A DNA stretch of 64,000 nt from JAHBNG01 sp039028975 (GTDB taxonomy: Bacteria; Chloroflexota; Anaerolineae; Caldilineales; Caldilineaceae), in the NCBI GenBank assembly GCA_039028975.1, contig JBCCHB010000014.1, positions 1 through 64,000 of the forward strand, in the 5' to 3' direction. Both the position numbers and the translations under genes were made by a program. Under the pieces are notes generated by a model. That model saw only the letters and a program-made list of their open reading frames with translations. It made no database searches and had not been told where the DNA came from. This document shows, in pieces, positions 36,585 through 46,218 of the stretch. Position 1 is the first letter of the stretch. Each line of letters begins with the position of its first letter.

Positions 36585-36788
36585 ATGGGACCACTACCAA
36601 AACGTAAAATAAGTAAAGGAAGACGGAACCGCCGACGCGCTCACGATGCCATCGGTATTCCCAAGCTAATCACATGTAGTAATTGCGATGCTCGAATTTT
36701 ACCCCACCGTGCCTGTCCAAATTGTGGACAGTACAGGGGGCGAGAAGTTTTGCTTATTGAAGATGAGGTACCGACTTCAAATTCATAG
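36585..36788 (+). CDS. rpmF: 50S ribosomal protein L32
   Basis: 67 residues. MGPLPKRKISKGRRNRRRAH is the basic N-terminus and CSNCDARILPHRACPNCG is a zinc-binding CxxC...CxxC knuckle (the C+ form). AAGGA lies 8 bases upstream. The tail of about 13 residues past the usual end is acidic. Confidence 0.96.
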   Translation: MGPLPKRKISKGRRNRRRAHDAIGIPKLITCSNCDARILPHRACPNCGQYRGREVLLIEDEVPTSNS

Positions 36789-37010
36789 TCAGTAGATCAC
36801 CATGTCAATGAGAGACTCTTCGGTTCCGTCGCAGACACTGTAACTCTGTTTAGTTACATTGCTATTTACGATCTTTGTTCTTCAGTACATAGCACATTGA
36901 TCTTGTGCAGGACGTAAATAACTTGAACGCTTTACTCGGCACTGCCACCTTTCACATACAAGTTATTTCAGTCTTATATCCAAAATATCATAACGAAGAA
37001 CAAAGGAGGG

Positions 37011-37040
37011 GATTGGGATAGAGAATGCCCAATCCCTTTT
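37011..37040 (+). terminator. Terminator between rpmF and fabD
   Basis: GGGATTGGG/CCCAATCCC stem with a 10-base loop followed by TTTTTT. It ends the yceD-rpmF transcript. The 222 bases before it hold nothing else recognisable except a weak AAATAACTT inverted pair. Confidence 0.88.
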
Positions 37041-37067
37041 TTGATGTGATACGATAGTTACAAAAAA

Positions 37068-38063
37068 ATGAGCCAATCAGCCACAGCAATTCCTAAAACA
37101 CATTTTAAGCAATCAACCTTTTATCTCTTCCCAGGTCAAGGAGAGCAGTTTGTTGGAATGGGCAAGGAGTTAGCGGAAGAATTTCCTGTTGTCAAAGATC
37201 TCCTGACTGAAGCTGATGATATTCTTGGGTTCCCCCTTAGCCAGCTCTGTTTTGATGGTCCGGAAGAGGAACTCAATGAAACGATCAACGCTCAGCCAGC
37301 AGTACTAGCCGTTAGTATTGCTACACTGGCAGCATTCAATACACTCATAGAGGAGCAATCAGAGCACGTTGCAGATTCATCGGTGCCACTACAATGGGTA
37401 GCAGGCCATAGCCTGGGTGAATACAGTGCTTTAGTGGCAGCGGGCGCTTTAAAATTTTCTGATGCTTTGCTGCTGGTTCGTCGACGTGGCGAGTTGATGA
37501 AGGAAGCGGGCGAGAAACAGATAGGGCGAATGGCAGCAATTTTAGGCCTTTCAGATGAACAGGTGGCGGAGATTTGTGCTCAAGCTACCCAAAGCCACGG
37601 AACTGTCCAGATTGCCAACTATAACTGCCCTGGACAAATTGTTATTTCGGGAATTCAGGAAGCTGTCGAAGCCGCCATGGAGCATTGCAAAGAAGCGAAA
37701 GCAAAAAAGGTCGTTCCACTGGCCGTTAGCGTTGCAGCCCATTCCCAACTTATGGCTCCAGCTACAGAGGAACTCGCCTCAGCCATCGATGCTATTGAGA
37801 TCCATACGCCCCAGAATCCCGTGATCGGTAACACAACTGTTCAGCCACTTACCACACCTATTGAAATCAAGAATGAACTCGTCAGCCAATTGACAGGCAG
37901 TGTCCGATGGACAGAGACCATCCAGCTTGGTTTAGACAATGGCATTTCAACTTTTGTCGAACTCGGACCAGGGAAGACGCTAAATAGCTTAGTCAAACGC
38001 ATTGATCGGAAGAGTACGCGCATATCCTTGAACGATCCAGAGAGTATCTCTCAAGCATTATAA
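37068..38063 (+). CDS. fabD: Malonyl-CoA:ACP transacylase
   Basis: 331 residues. FPGQGEQFVGMG is the oxyanion region, GHSLGEYSALVAAGAL carries the nucleophile S115, and VAAHSQLM the catalytic His. Transfers malonyl to ACP for fatty acid synthesis. acpP and fabF/H are not adjacent, though fabG is next. The ATG has no clear ribosome site, and it starts only 27 bases after the terminator, so its promoter must overlap that hairpin or transcription reads through. Confidence 0.95.
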   Translation: MSQSATAIPKTHFKQSTFYLFPGQGEQFVGMGKELAEEFPVVKDLLTEADDILGFPLSQLCFDGPEEELNETINAQPAVLAVSIATLAAFNTLIEEQSEHVADSSVPLQWVAGHSLGEYSALVAAGALKFSDALLLVRRRGELMKEAGEKQIGRMAAILGLSDEQVAEICAQATQSHGTVQIANYNCPGQIVISGIQEAVEAAMEHCKEAKAKKVVPLAVSVAAHSQLMAPATEELASAIDAIEIHTPQNPVIGNTTVQPLTTPIEIKNELVSQLTGSVRWTETIQLGLDNGISTFVELGPGKTLNSLVKRIDRKSTRISLNDPESISQAL

Positions 38064-38165
38064 ATTCCGTGCTCATCTATTCGCTATTTCAGATGTTCGG
38101 CGGTATAATGGTTGTACCCTTGCTGCACGAAAGAAAAGTAGAGAATACCAAGCTCAGTAGCCACT

Positions 38166-38251
38166 TATACTCAGCTCCGTTTGAAAATCGAGTTTGCTCT
38201 CTTCTGTAGAGGCTGCAGAAAACTCTGGTTTTCAAAACGACCGCAGTATAG
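38166..38251 (+). repeat. Family A palindromic element, copy A8
   Basis: 86 bp, nearly consensus. Starts TATACTCAGCTCCGTTTGAA, ends ACGACCGCAGTATAG, inner stem GAGTTT/AAACTC. It lies between fabD and fabG. Confidence 0.9.
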
Positions 38252-38286
38252 TCATAAAAAAACAATAAGATAGAGAACCAACTTGT

Positions 38287-39051
38287 ATGGAAATGTCAGA
38301 GAAACCACCCTTAGCAGACAAAGTCGCTCTGGTCACGGGAAGCAGCAGCGGAATTGGGGCGGCCATTGCTAGCGATTTAGCCGCACAAGGTGCAGCCGTC
38401 GCAATCCATTACCGCGGAAACGCCAGCGGGGCAGAATCAGTGGCCACTGCGATCAGTGAAGTCGGGGGGCGTTGTGGGATCTATCAAGCGGATATCAGCA
38501 ATACCGATGAGGCAGCCGCCTTGGTCCAGCAAGTCCAAGATGATTTAGGCGTTATCCAGATATTGGTGAATAATGCTGGAACAACTCGTGATACGCTGCT
38601 GATGAGCATGAAAGAAGATGACTGGGATTCCGTTATCAATACCAATCTCAAGAGTGTCTACAGCGTAACGAAAGCTGCTCTGCGCAAGATGCTACGAAGT
38701 CGCTGGGGACGAATTATTAATATTACAAGTGTCGTTGGCTTATCAGGGCAAGCCGGTCAGTCCAATTACGCCGCTAGCAAAGCAGGAATGATTGGATTCA
38801 CCAAAAGCTTGGCTCGGGAAGTGGCGTCCCGTAATATTACTGTGAATGCTGTTGCGCCAGGATTCGTTCCGTCCGCTCTCACAGAGGTTCTAAGTGAAGA
38901 GATGAAGAAGGATGTGATAGAGCGAACACCTTTGGGCCGAATGGGAACGCCCGAGGAGATTGCATGGGCAGTTGCGTTTCTGGCATCCGAGCGGTCTGGT
39001 TTTATTACGGGCCAAGTTTTGAGTGTTGATGGTGGTCTTGTAATGACGTAA
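38287..39051 (+). CDS. fabG: 3-oxoacyl-ACP reductase
   Basis: 254 residues, SDR fold. TGSSSGIG is the NADP-binding motif, NNAG is present, and the catalytic triad S148, Y161, K165 lies in ITSVVGLSGQAGQSNYAASK. Reduces 3-oxoacyl-ACP in fatty acid elongation. fabD is upstream, separated by repeat A8. A second ATG two codons in is an alternative start. Confidence 0.93.
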   Translation: MEMSEKPPLADKVALVTGSSSGIGAAIASDLAAQGAAVAIHYRGNASGAESVATAISEVGGRCGIYQADISNTDEAAALVQQVQDDLGVIQILVNNAGTTRDTLLMSMKEDDWDSVINTNLKSVYSVTKAALRKMLRSRWGRIINITSVVGLSGQAGQSNYAASKAGMIGFTKSLAREVASRNITVNAVAPGFVPSALTEVLSEEMKKDVIERTPLGRMGTPEEIAWAVAFLASERSGFITGQVLSVDGGLVMT

Positions 39052-39071
39052 GCAAGTATCTTTCGTAAGAC

Positions 39072-39172
39072 AGCCAGATATACTTTTGTCCTCGCGAATA
39101 CGAGGGGTGTCCATTTTGAACAGTCTAGAACGGTTCGGATAAGAGTCAGGACAAGACTTTTCGGGCGAAATA
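39072..39172. repeat. Family B palindromic element, copy B8
   Basis: Left CAGCCAGATATACTTTTGTCC and right AGGACAAGACTTTTCGGGCG. An inner CCTCG/CGAGG hairpin sits near the left end and could help end fabG transcription. Confidence 0.6.
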
Positions 39173-39263
39173 TATTACTTGGCCATCTGTACGTACCCAA
39201 GCCGTACTAGGCAAGATTTTGCTGTAAAAATTGTCGGCAAAGTTTCCAACAAGGTTCTACAAC

Positions 39264-39734
39264 ATGGATGTACAAATTAACACGAACAAACAAGGTGAAT
39301 CCCAGAATCAGTTTGTCATCCAACGTCGTACTGTAAGAAGGCTGGCTCTTCAGGCACTCTTCGAGATCGATAGTACAGCCCATGCTCCTGGCATCGTAGT
39401 TGATGAACGGCTTGCCTCGGAAGATTTAGATGAACAAAATGCGGTCTTCTTGCGTTGGTTGGTCAGTGGCGTTGTCCACAATATGGAGACACTGAATCAG
39501 CTAGTACGACAGTATGCTCCTGAGTGGCCCATAGAACAACTAGCGATCATCGATCGAAACATTTTAAGAATGGCCATTTTTGAAGTTGGGAGCAAAGACG
39601 CAGATGCACCACCAAAGGTCATTATCAACGAGGCAATCGAATTAGCGAAAACATTCGGCGGAGATAGCAGCCCACGTTTTGTAAATGGGGTATTAGGTGC
39701 GGCGCTCGATTCCGTCTACAAAAAGATGTTCTAA
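39264..39734 (+). CDS. nusB: Transcription antitermination factor NusB
   Basis: 156 residues from ATG 39264, with AAGG 9 bases upstream (a TTG at 39231 is rejected). RRTVRRLALQALFEIDS and WPIEQLAIIDRNILRMAIFE are NusB core motifs, and KVIINEAIELAKTFGGDSSP is the diagnostic C-terminus. It binds boxA RNA with S10. tatA/B-like follows 7 bases after. Confidence 0.95.
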   Translation: MDVQINTNKQGESQNQFVIQRRTVRRLALQALFEIDSTAHAPGIVVDERLASEDLDEQNAVFLRWLVSGVVHNMETLNQLVRQYAPEWPIEQLAIIDRNILRMAIFEVGSKDADAPPKVIINEAIELAKTFGGDSSPRFVNGVLGAALDSVYKKMF

Positions 39735-39741
39735 ATAACTT

Positions 39742-40524
39742 ATGGACGGTATTCTAGGCATTGGCCCACTTGAAATCATTATTGTTGTTGCACTGGCTCT
39801 TATCTTTTTGGGGCCAGAGCGTCTTCCCGGAACCATCCGGGAGATAGCGAAGTTCATCCGTCAAACTCGCGCGATTGGCAGTGAACTAACATCTCAATTC
39901 AGCCAAGAGCTCAATATGCTGGATGAATTCAATCCCAAAAAGATCTTGGAAGATGTTGTTGGGGAAGATGAAAAAGTAAATGCCAAAGAGCTGCTAGGCA
40001 TTGATGAGGAGGATATAAAGGCTGACCTTGGCGAATTGAAAAGGAAAACCACAAAAGCGGCCTCATCCTCAGGCACTTCTAAAGTAAAGTCAGCCAAAAC
40101 GCCTACCCCGTCGAGTACATCATCTAAGAGCAAGAGTTCTACAAATGCCGCAACGAAAAATCTCCCTAAGCCAGCCTTAGGCGAGGTAGATACAACAGCC
40201 GCTGATGATACTGAACCAACTGATGTTGATTCAAGTGAGGAAGAAACGAGAACGTCAGAGGCGAATTCCACCGGCAACAAGGAGACGAATCCGACTCAAG
40301 CACAAGATAGCACGGTTTCTGAACTCAAGCAGAATGACAGCCAAGATGATTCCCTAGATTCAGAAACGATGAGTGAGAATCGGATAGCTCCGCCAAATGG
40401 GGCGACGGCTCAGCCTCTTGTGAAGGAAAAAGTTGGATCCACTCATGGCACAGATAGGCCAAGTAGTGAGAGCCTCCCTGAAGGTGTAGATACAGGCGTA
40501 GATACGGCGGAAGCAAAGGAATAA
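39742..40524 (+). CDS. TatA/TatB-like twin-arginine translocase subunit with long tail
   Basis: 260 residues. One N-terminal membrane helix (about 5-22), then LGPERLPGTIREIAKFIRQT, the TatB-like hinge and amphipathic helix. After about residue 95 the chain is low-complexity and acidic, rich in Ser, Thr and Glu. TatA and TatB are usually 60-170 residues, so the tail is unusually long. tatC follows 2 bases later. Confidence 0.88.
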   Translation: MDGILGIGPLEIIIVVALALIFLGPERLPGTIREIAKFIRQTRAIGSELTSQFSQELNMLDEFNPKKILEDVVGEDEKVNAKELLGIDEEDIKADLGELKRKTTKAASSSGTSKVKSAKTPTPSSTSSKSKSSTNAATKNLPKPALGEVDTTAADDTEPTDVDSSEEETRTSEANSTGNKETNPTQAQDSTVSELKQNDSQDDSLDSETMSENRIAPPNGATAQPLVKEKVGSTHGTDRPSSESLPEGVDTGVDTAEAKE

Positions 40525-40526
40525 TA

Positions 40527-41303
40527 ATGGCCCAAGCACAGGCATTAACCCCTGGAGAACCCGACCCAATTGATGAGAGTCGTATGACGCTCATGGAGCA
40601 TCTGAATGATCTCCGCATGGCCTTGATGTGGATTGGTGCTGCTCTTATCGTTGGTACTGCAATTTCCCTGTTTTTTGCAGAGGATATTCTTGTCTTCTTA
40701 TCAGGCCCGGTCGATGCAGTAGAGGAACGGTTGATAGCCATTACACCTATGGAGAAGATCATTATCTTCTTCAAGATTGCATTTACGGCTGGCACGATTG
40801 CTGCCCTGCCAGTGATTGTATATCAAATTATTGCCTTTGTGGCACCAGGCTTATATCCTCACGAAAAGCGCATCGTCTACTCAACCCTACCTGGGGTTAT
40901 GATTCTTTTCATAATTGGTGCTAGTTTCGCGTTCTGGATCATGATTCCTTTAGCCGTTGATTTTCTGGCTGGATTTCTGGACGATGCAATCGAGACAGAA
41001 TGGACAGTTGAAAGCTATTATGCGCTGGTAATTCGTCTGGTTTTTTGGATCGGTGTCTCGTTTGAAATGCCATTGGTCATTACAATTCTGGCTCGTATCG
41101 GGCTAGTCAGCGGTCCCGCTCTCTTACGCTTCTGGCGACACGCAATTGTAACGATTGCCGTACTAGCTGCTTTTATTACACCTACAGTTGATCCAGTTAA
41201 CATGGCGATAGTGATGGCCCCCCTGATCGTGCTCTACTTCCTAAGCGTGGGCATGGCTTATCTAGTATTCAAGCCACGAGAGCCTCGGGATTTTAATGAT
41301 TGA
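40527..41303 (+). CDS. tatC: Sec-independent protein translocase TatC
   Basis: 258 residues, six membrane helices. The N-terminal MTLMEHLNDLRMAL corresponds to the conserved EHLxELR signal-binding motif. APGLYPHEKRIV and the EMPLVITILARIGLVS region are typical. It recognises twin-arginine signals and works with the upstream TatB-like protein. A strong hairpin terminator follows. Confidence 0.96.
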   Translation: MAQAQALTPGEPDPIDESRMTLMEHLNDLRMALMWIGAALIVGTAISLFFAEDILVFLSGPVDAVEERLIAITPMEKIIIFFKIAFTAGTIAALPVIVYQIIAFVAPGLYPHEKRIVYSTLPGVMILFIIGASFAFWIMIPLAVDFLAGFLDDAIETEWTVESYYALVIRLVFWIGVSFEMPLVITILARIGLVSGPALLRFWRHAIVTIAVLAAFITPTVDPVNMAIVMAPLIVLYFLSVGMAYLVFKPREPRDFND

Positions 41304-41393
41304 TCGAATGTAACAACTACTCGGCTTCTCTGAAATGTACCTTGGCCGAGTAGTTACGAGCAGGTTGGAATGGGCATTTGTCTTTATAAAAGA

Positions 41394-41432
41394 AAAGGCA
41401 AGAAGAACGATAACGATCTTCTTGCCTTTTTC
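41394..41432 (+). terminator. Terminator after tatC
   Basis: AAAAGGCAAGAAGA/TCTTCTTGCCTTTTT forms a 14-bp stem with a short loop followed by T-rich sequence. It lies about 90 bases past the tatC stop. Confidence 0.88.
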
Positions 41433-41441
41433 TTTATATTC

Positions 41442-41526
41442 TATACTGCGGTCGTTTTGAAAACAGGAGTTTTCCGATGCTCTACCAGAATGACTAAACT
41501 CGTGTTTTCAAACGGAGCTGAGTATA
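41442..41526 (-). repeat. Family A palindromic element, copy A9
   Basis: 85 bp, inverted orientation, starting TATACTGCGGTCGTTTTGAA and ending GGAGCTGAGTATA. It ends 7 bases before the next ATG (41534). Confidence 0.9.
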
Positions 41527-41533
41527 AATATCA

Positions 41534-41851
41534 ATGGACCGTGCGAACCTGATTGAGCAAAAAGTAGAAATTCGTCGCCAACTTGAGCTCGCTCAACAGA
41601 AGCTGGCCGCTTATCAACTTGAACAAAGTGGCGGTAGTGCTCAAGACTTTGAGTCTAATCAGATGGTGGATACAACGATATTGGGTTGGCTATCGGGACT
41701 TTTGGACAAGCAGAAGCAAAAATGGGGCAAACAAGCACGGAGGGAGAGACTGAATAACAAAAGGATTCGGCAATTAGAAGTCCAAATCGATCAATTAACA
41801 GCCAAAGAATACCAATTGCGTAACGCTATTGATCGAAGTCGGCATACCTAG
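41534..41851 (+). CDS. Small coiled-coil protein, unknown function
   Basis: 105 residues, basic, rich in Gln, Lys and Arg. It has heptad-like helices at about 1-35 and 70-100 and a middle segment (DTTILGWLSGLLDKQKQKWG) that looks amphipathic. No known family recognised. It begins right after repeat A9 and has no nearby ribosome site other than GGAG inside the repeat, so expression is uncertain. Confidence 0.55.
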   Translation: MDRANLIEQKVEIRRQLELAQQKLAAYQLEQSGGSAQDFESNQMVDTTILGWLSGLLDKQKQKWGKQARRERLNNKRIRQLEVQIDQLTAKEYQLRNAIDRSRHT

Positions 41852-41913
41852 TTAAAGCTTCTTGGGATGAAGAAAATCAGCCGATTCGTATAGGTCTGAT
41901 CGGTAGCGCTTTG

Positions 41914-42243
41914 TTAGACTTGCTCGAAGTGTTCCACATCCAATACGAAGATTGTGGCTCCCCCCACATGTTTTTCGATGGGTGTGGGAATATTAACTTC
42001 TCCTGGTTCCATTACCGGAGGAAGTGGCGTAACATATTGAAGCCGATTGGGGCAGCTATCCCGAATAATGTTCAACACTTCATCAACTGACTCATTCTCT
42101 ACGCCGCAAAAAATAGTGGTGTTTCCAATCCGCAGAAACCCACCTGTTGAACTTGTGACCGTTACCGCAAAACCACGCCGGGCCAAACGATCCAATACAT
42201 TACGGCTATCATCGCTATTTACGATAGCCATGACAAGTTTCAT
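41914..42243 (-). CDS. darA: Cyclic di-AMP receptor-like PII protein
   Basis: 109 residues. MKLVMAIVNSDDSRNVLDRL and VTVTSSTGGFLRIGNTTIFC are the DarA/YaaQ signature for the PII-like trimer that binds c-di-AMP. The start overlaps the tmk stop as ATGA. The tmk-darA pairing is also seen in Firmicutes. Confidence 0.92.
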   Translation of the reverse strand: MKLVMAIVNSDDSRNVLDRLARRGFAVTVTSSTGGFLRIGNTTIFCGVENESVDEVLNIIRDSCPNRLQYVTPLPPVMEPGEVNIPTPIEKHVGGATIFVLDVEHFEQV

Positions 42244-42869
42244 GATACAATTCCCTCAATGTAAACTCTTTGCCAGACGATCTGCTGAACTGCCTCAATG
42301 GGCTGACTTGCATCCAGAACCAACCAGCGTTCTGGTTCACTCTTAGCTAGGGCCAGAAAGCCATTGCGTACCGTTTGGTGAAATGCTAACGGTTCTGATT
42401 CCATTCGGTTCCACTCTTCTGCTGCTCCACCTCGTTTACGCATAAGACCAACCTGAGCATCAATATCTAAATAAATCGTTGTCATAGGCCAAAGACCACC
42501 CGTTGCAAAATCACATAAAGAGCGTAACTCTAGTAGATCGCAACCTCTTCCATAGCCCTGGTAGGCCAACGTGCTATCTGCATATCGATCACACAATACG
42601 ATTTTGTCATTGGTAAGAGCAGGACGAATCGTCTCTTCTACCAATTGAGCACGGGCAGCGTTGAACAAGAATAATTCGGTCTTCGTCGCCATCTCTGTCC
42701 GAGTCGTATCGAGCAGGATGGAACGGATCGCATCCCCTATCACTGTTCCACCCGGCTCACGAGTTAGGAGAACATCATGGCCAACCTCTAAAAGTGCCTC
42801 GGCTAGCAGCTGTATCTGTGTACTTTTGCCGCTGCCCTCAGGTCCTTCAAAGCTAATAAAGTATCCCAC
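42240..42869 (-). CDS. tmk: Thymidylate kinase
   Basis: 209 residues from GTG 42869. FEGPEGSGKSTQIQ is the P loop, REPGGTVIGDAIR the dTMP site, and DRYADSTLAYQGYGRG the DR(Y)xxS motif. Phosphorylates dTMP to dTDP. It begins 3 bases after the stop of the R3H ATPase gene, so the three genes form one operon. Confidence 0.95.
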   Translation of the reverse strand: MGYFISFEGPEGSGKSTQIQLLAEALLEVGHDVLLTREPGGTVIGDAIRSILLDTTRTEMATKTELFLFNAARAQLVEETIRPALTNDKIVLCDRYADSTLAYQGYGRGCDLLELRSLCDFATGGLWPMTTIYLDIDAQVGLMRKRGGAAEEWNRMESEPLAFHQTVRNGFLALAKSEPERWLVLDASQPIEAVQQIVWQRVYIEGIVS

Positions 42870-42872
42870 AGT

Positions 42873-44564
42873 CTATTCTCTAAAGATCCGCACTCGACGA
42901 TGGGGTTCCCGACCGTAGCTATGACTTACTAAGTTGGCTGCCCGAGCCAATTGATGCTGTTGACTACGGATGGTTGCGGCTTGGGGCTTTAGCTCGACCG
43001 TATCAGCCCCATTCAAGATCCGCTGAATGGCATCCTGGGTTTCACGCATAGCATGAGTAAATGCATCAACAGGTTCTGATGGAACCTGAAAGACATCCAC
43101 GAGGCACTGTTCCATCTGCGTCGCGGTGTTGCTGCGCAGAATGTAGATGGGAATCTGGCGTCTCTCGGCATCGGCAATCGGCTGGGGCTGCTGGCGATAG
43201 TAATTTTTGAGCGTCATCACAATATCGGCCATGTGAAGATCATCGACAATATCAATCTCTACGTTTAAGCTCTTGGCTGCGGATCGTAGACGACTTTGGC
43301 CAATACCATAAGGGAAGATGCGAACCGTTCGATTCTTGGGTTTCTCCTCTGCGTAAAGAAGACCAAGATCATCTAGATTCCCATCTTCATCTTCTATTGG
43401 ATTATTCAAAGCATGGCCGTTGCCATTATGCTTCCCGTTTGTGCGGCTTCCGCGAGCTTGAGATTGGGCATTATCTCGACTGCGCCGCTTGCGCTGCTTG
43501 CCATTTGTCCCCTCAGAAGGCGGAACAGCGACGTTACTATCGGCAGCCTTTTCAATTCTCATCTGCCCATCATCGCCTATGTAACGAAGCTCAGGCGTCA
43601 AAGTCCAGCCTCGCAGTAGAGCGTCAACAGCTTCAGCAACGCCATGATGGATAGCAACTCGCTGCCTATCTTGAAGCTCAACCAGCACGTCAAATGTTGG
43701 CGGTGCCTTACGCTCCAAGACAGTCTTTTGGGTACCACGACGCCGAGCTTCTTCATCAGAGAGAGTAACAGACTCAATCCCACCAACTAAATCACTGAGT
43801 GTCGGATTCATGAGTAAATTTTCTAAGGTAATACCGTGGGCTGTACCAACCAATTGTACACCACGTTCAGCGATCGTTCGGGCTGCTACAGCCTCTAACT
43901 CGCGACCAATTTCGTCGATGACGATGACCTCTGGCATATGATTTTCGACGGCTTCAATCATCACCTCATGTTGCAGCACAGGTGTTTGCACCTGCATTCG
44001 TCTTGCTCGTCCAATAGAAGGGTGAGGAATATCACCATCACCAGCAATTTCGTTGCTGGTATCCACAATCACAACCCGTTTCTCTTCGGCTCGCACCCGC
44101 GCGGCTTCTCGCAGCAGTGTAGTTTTTCCCACACCAGGCCGACCAAGAAGCAGAATGCTCTCATTGCTGGTCACAATATCCTTGATGATTTCAATGGTGC
44201 CATAGACAGCCCGTCCCACACGACAAGTTAGACCGATCACGTCCCCCCTACGATTACGGATTGCCGAAATACGGTGCAAGGTACGCTCAATGCCAGCCCG
44301 ATTGTCTTCGCCAAATTGGCCAATACTGTCGATGACCATTGCTAAATCATCTAGCGTCGTCTCTCTTTCACTCAGATAAATTTCCCCATCCGTAAATCTA
44401 GCCTCAGGAAGTCTTCCCAAATCCATAACGACTTCAATTAAATCAGATGGGCGATTGGTTTGCTCCAGAGCTTTCCGTACACGGTCTGGAAGAATATCCA
44501 GAAGCAGCTCCAGATCGTCTGCAATTTGTAATGTACTCATAGGTTCAATAAGTTTCTCTCGCAT
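42873..44564 (-). CDS. AAA ATPase with C-terminal R3H domain (SpoIIIAA/Ycf45-like)
   Basis: About 563 residues. Walker A LGRPGVGKTTLLREAARV near residue 140, Walker B-like VIVIDEIG. A Lys/Arg/Asn-rich linker (about 350-400) precedes a C-terminal R3H domain ending SYGREPHRRVRIF. The family has a SpoIIIAA-like ATPase plus a single-strand nucleic-acid-binding R3H module; function is not settled. The start is uncertain between GTG 44567, ATG 44564 and ATG 44540. Confidence 0.88.
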   Translation of the reverse strand: MREKLIEPMSTLQIADDLELLLDILPDRVRKALEQTNRPSDLIEVVMDLGRLPEARFTDGEIYLSERETTLDDLAMVIDSIGQFGEDNRAGIERTLHRISAIRNRRGDVIGLTCRVGRAVYGTIEIIKDIVTSNESILLLGRPGVGKTTLLREAARVRAEEKRVVIVDTSNEIAGDGDIPHPSIGRARRMQVQTPVLQHEVMIEAVENHMPEVIVIDEIGRELEAVAARTIAERGVQLVGTAHGITLENLLMNPTLSDLVGGIESVTLSDEEARRRGTQKTVLERKAPPTFDVLVELQDRQRVAIHHGVAEAVDALLRGWTLTPELRYIGDDGQMRIEKAADSNVAVPPSEGTNGKQRKRRSRDNAQSQARGSRTNGKHNGNGHALNNPIEDEDGNLDDLGLLYAEEKPKNRTVRIFPYGIGQSRLRSAAKSLNVEIDIVDDLHMADIVMTLKNYYRQQPQPIADAERRQIPIYILRSNTATQMEQCLVDVFQVPSEPVDAFTHAMRETQDAIQRILNGADTVELKPQAATIRSQQHQLARAANLVSHSYGREPHRRVRIFRE

Positions 44565-44567
44565 CAC

Positions 44568-44861
44568 TATACCGCAATCAAACAGCTAGATTTTCACGCG
44601 CAGATATTTGCCCACGCGCCATCTATTCTCCCCCTTGAATATAAAGTACAAATTCAGAGGAAGTCATAGAACTTTTTGATCCCCTGTAGGGCGGCTTGAG
44701 ACATAAACACATCTAAGAAATTTAATTTTTTGGGGTATAGCCAGTAATCGGTAGCCACTTTCTTGGGTAGGTCCTTAGTCATCTCTTTCACATTCGCTCT
44801 AATCCAACATCCAGCGTATTGGAATTGCCTAATGTGAACCGCATAAAATCCAGCAAATGAG
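44568..44861. other. Gene-free stretch
   Basis: About 290 bases between two leftward genes. ACTATACCGCAATCAAAC at 44566 looks like a decayed family A end. Nothing else is recognised. Confidence 0.4.
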
Positions 44862-46025
44862 TTAAGTCTTCACGCTTCTTGGTGTTGAACGTCTATTGTG
44901 TTGACTGACATCCGGCTTGAATGAAGCACGACGTAGCCCTCTATACGATTGCTTTGGAAACATATATGTAGACGGGACGGGACTATGTATAGGGTCTAAA
45001 ACTGGTTGTGCCTTCCGTATTGGCAATCTGGCGAGCAGTGGCACATGCCGCATCATACGGGCTACATCCGTAAATGGTGCAAATCCATAATCGGACAATA
45101 TCGACTGCATGCCCCCATGATAACTTCGAACACCAATATAAATAGGTCGATTCACATTGGGGGCATTGATAGCAATCAATCCATAACGCAGGAGTGCATG
45201 AATATAGTCGGTATTGGGGGTTGATGTATCGATCAACAAGCGAAGCCAATAACCGGCATGGCTTCTACCAATTAATAGGGATCCCTTTAGCTCATTATCG
45301 TCAGTTAACACATAGGTTTGTGAATAGCTACTATGCCACCAAGACAAAATCAATGGCTTGACGTATTGTCCATACTTGGAGGAGGATGAATGCCCATTTT
45401 GCACAGCAAAAGGGACACGCTCATGGAAGGTACCTTCGGCAAGCTGGACTTCTTTTGGTGTTACCTGGGAGTAAAGACGCCGAAGTGACCATTGATCTTG
45501 AGGTGCGAGGGGACGCAAAATATATTCGCTAGGCATATCCTCCGTAGAGGATAGATTGGTGATGGCCGCGTTACGACGATTCAATCGCCATATCGTTTGA
45601 CGGGTGTATAATTTAAAACCGATCTGGCTAAAGGTTTGAACAGGTAGGGGCTGATCAGGTACATCAGCATAAATGCGGTTAATCTGCTGTGCGGCGGCTT
45701 CTTGCACAAAGTGTGCAAGCAATTTTTTCCAAATAGCAGGGTGGCCCCATTCCGTATCAAGGGCGGGGGCTAAAAATGTAATATCTGCTTCTGCACGGCT
45801 TGGCCTTTTACTCGCTTGGATGAAACCAGCTTGGGCCAAGCTATTTTTCTGTTGGCGAAGAATGTATGTATTAGCCTTCCCCCCTGCCCAAGGCAATACA
45901 GCACCCAACGCAATCATCATAGCAGGGCGGGGTTGCAACAAAGCTTGAATAATATTCAGTTTTGCCGCCTGACGACCCAGGCGCTGTACCAGAAGGAGGT
46001 CGCCTAACTGAAATGGGCGAATCAC
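44862..46025 (-). CDS. GNAT-like acetyltransferase family protein, unknown substrate
   Basis: About 387 residues. It begins VIRPFQLGDLLLVQRLGRQA and has two GNAT-like halves: PALDTEWGHPAIWKKLLAHF with FSQIGFKLYTRQTIW near the middle, then EYILRPLAPQDQWSLRRLYS. Assignment is tentative. GTG 46025 is chosen because AAGGGG lies 11 bases upstream; a GTG at 46037 touches that box. A basic tail of about 50 residues follows. Confidence 0.6.
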   Translation of the reverse strand: MIRPFQLGDLLLVQRLGRQAAKLNIIQALLQPRPAMMIALGAVLPWAGGKANTYILRQQKNSLAQAGFIQASKRPSRAEADITFLAPALDTEWGHPAIWKKLLAHFVQEAAAQQINRIYADVPDQPLPVQTFSQIGFKLYTRQTIWRLNRRNAAITNLSSTEDMPSEYILRPLAPQDQWSLRRLYSQVTPKEVQLAEGTFHERVPFAVQNGHSSSSKYGQYVKPLILSWWHSSYSQTYVLTDDNELKGSLLIGRSHAGYWLRLLIDTSTPNTDYIHALLRYGLIAINAPNVNRPIYIGVRSYHGGMQSILSDYGFAPFTDVARMMRHVPLLARLPIRKAQPVLDPIHSPVPSTYMFPKQSYRGLRRASFKPDVSQHNRRSTPRSVKT

Positions 46026-46218
46026 TAAGTAGAACACCCCTTATCGATAAGTCTACATTGACTTTAACAAGTATAAACCATTACCGAATAAATTCGATGG
46101 CTGGTAAACGAACCTTTGCTCAGGCTGATTGCCAGTATATGAATGCATCCATTGTACTCCAATTCAGATACATTTACAAGTAGCATTTTAGCTTTCGGCT
46201 GCAGGGCACCCATGAGGG

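Noticed and set aside
41370..41552. Short plus-strand open frame 41370-41552
   Set aside because: It runs through terminator and repeat A9; no ribosome site, no family.
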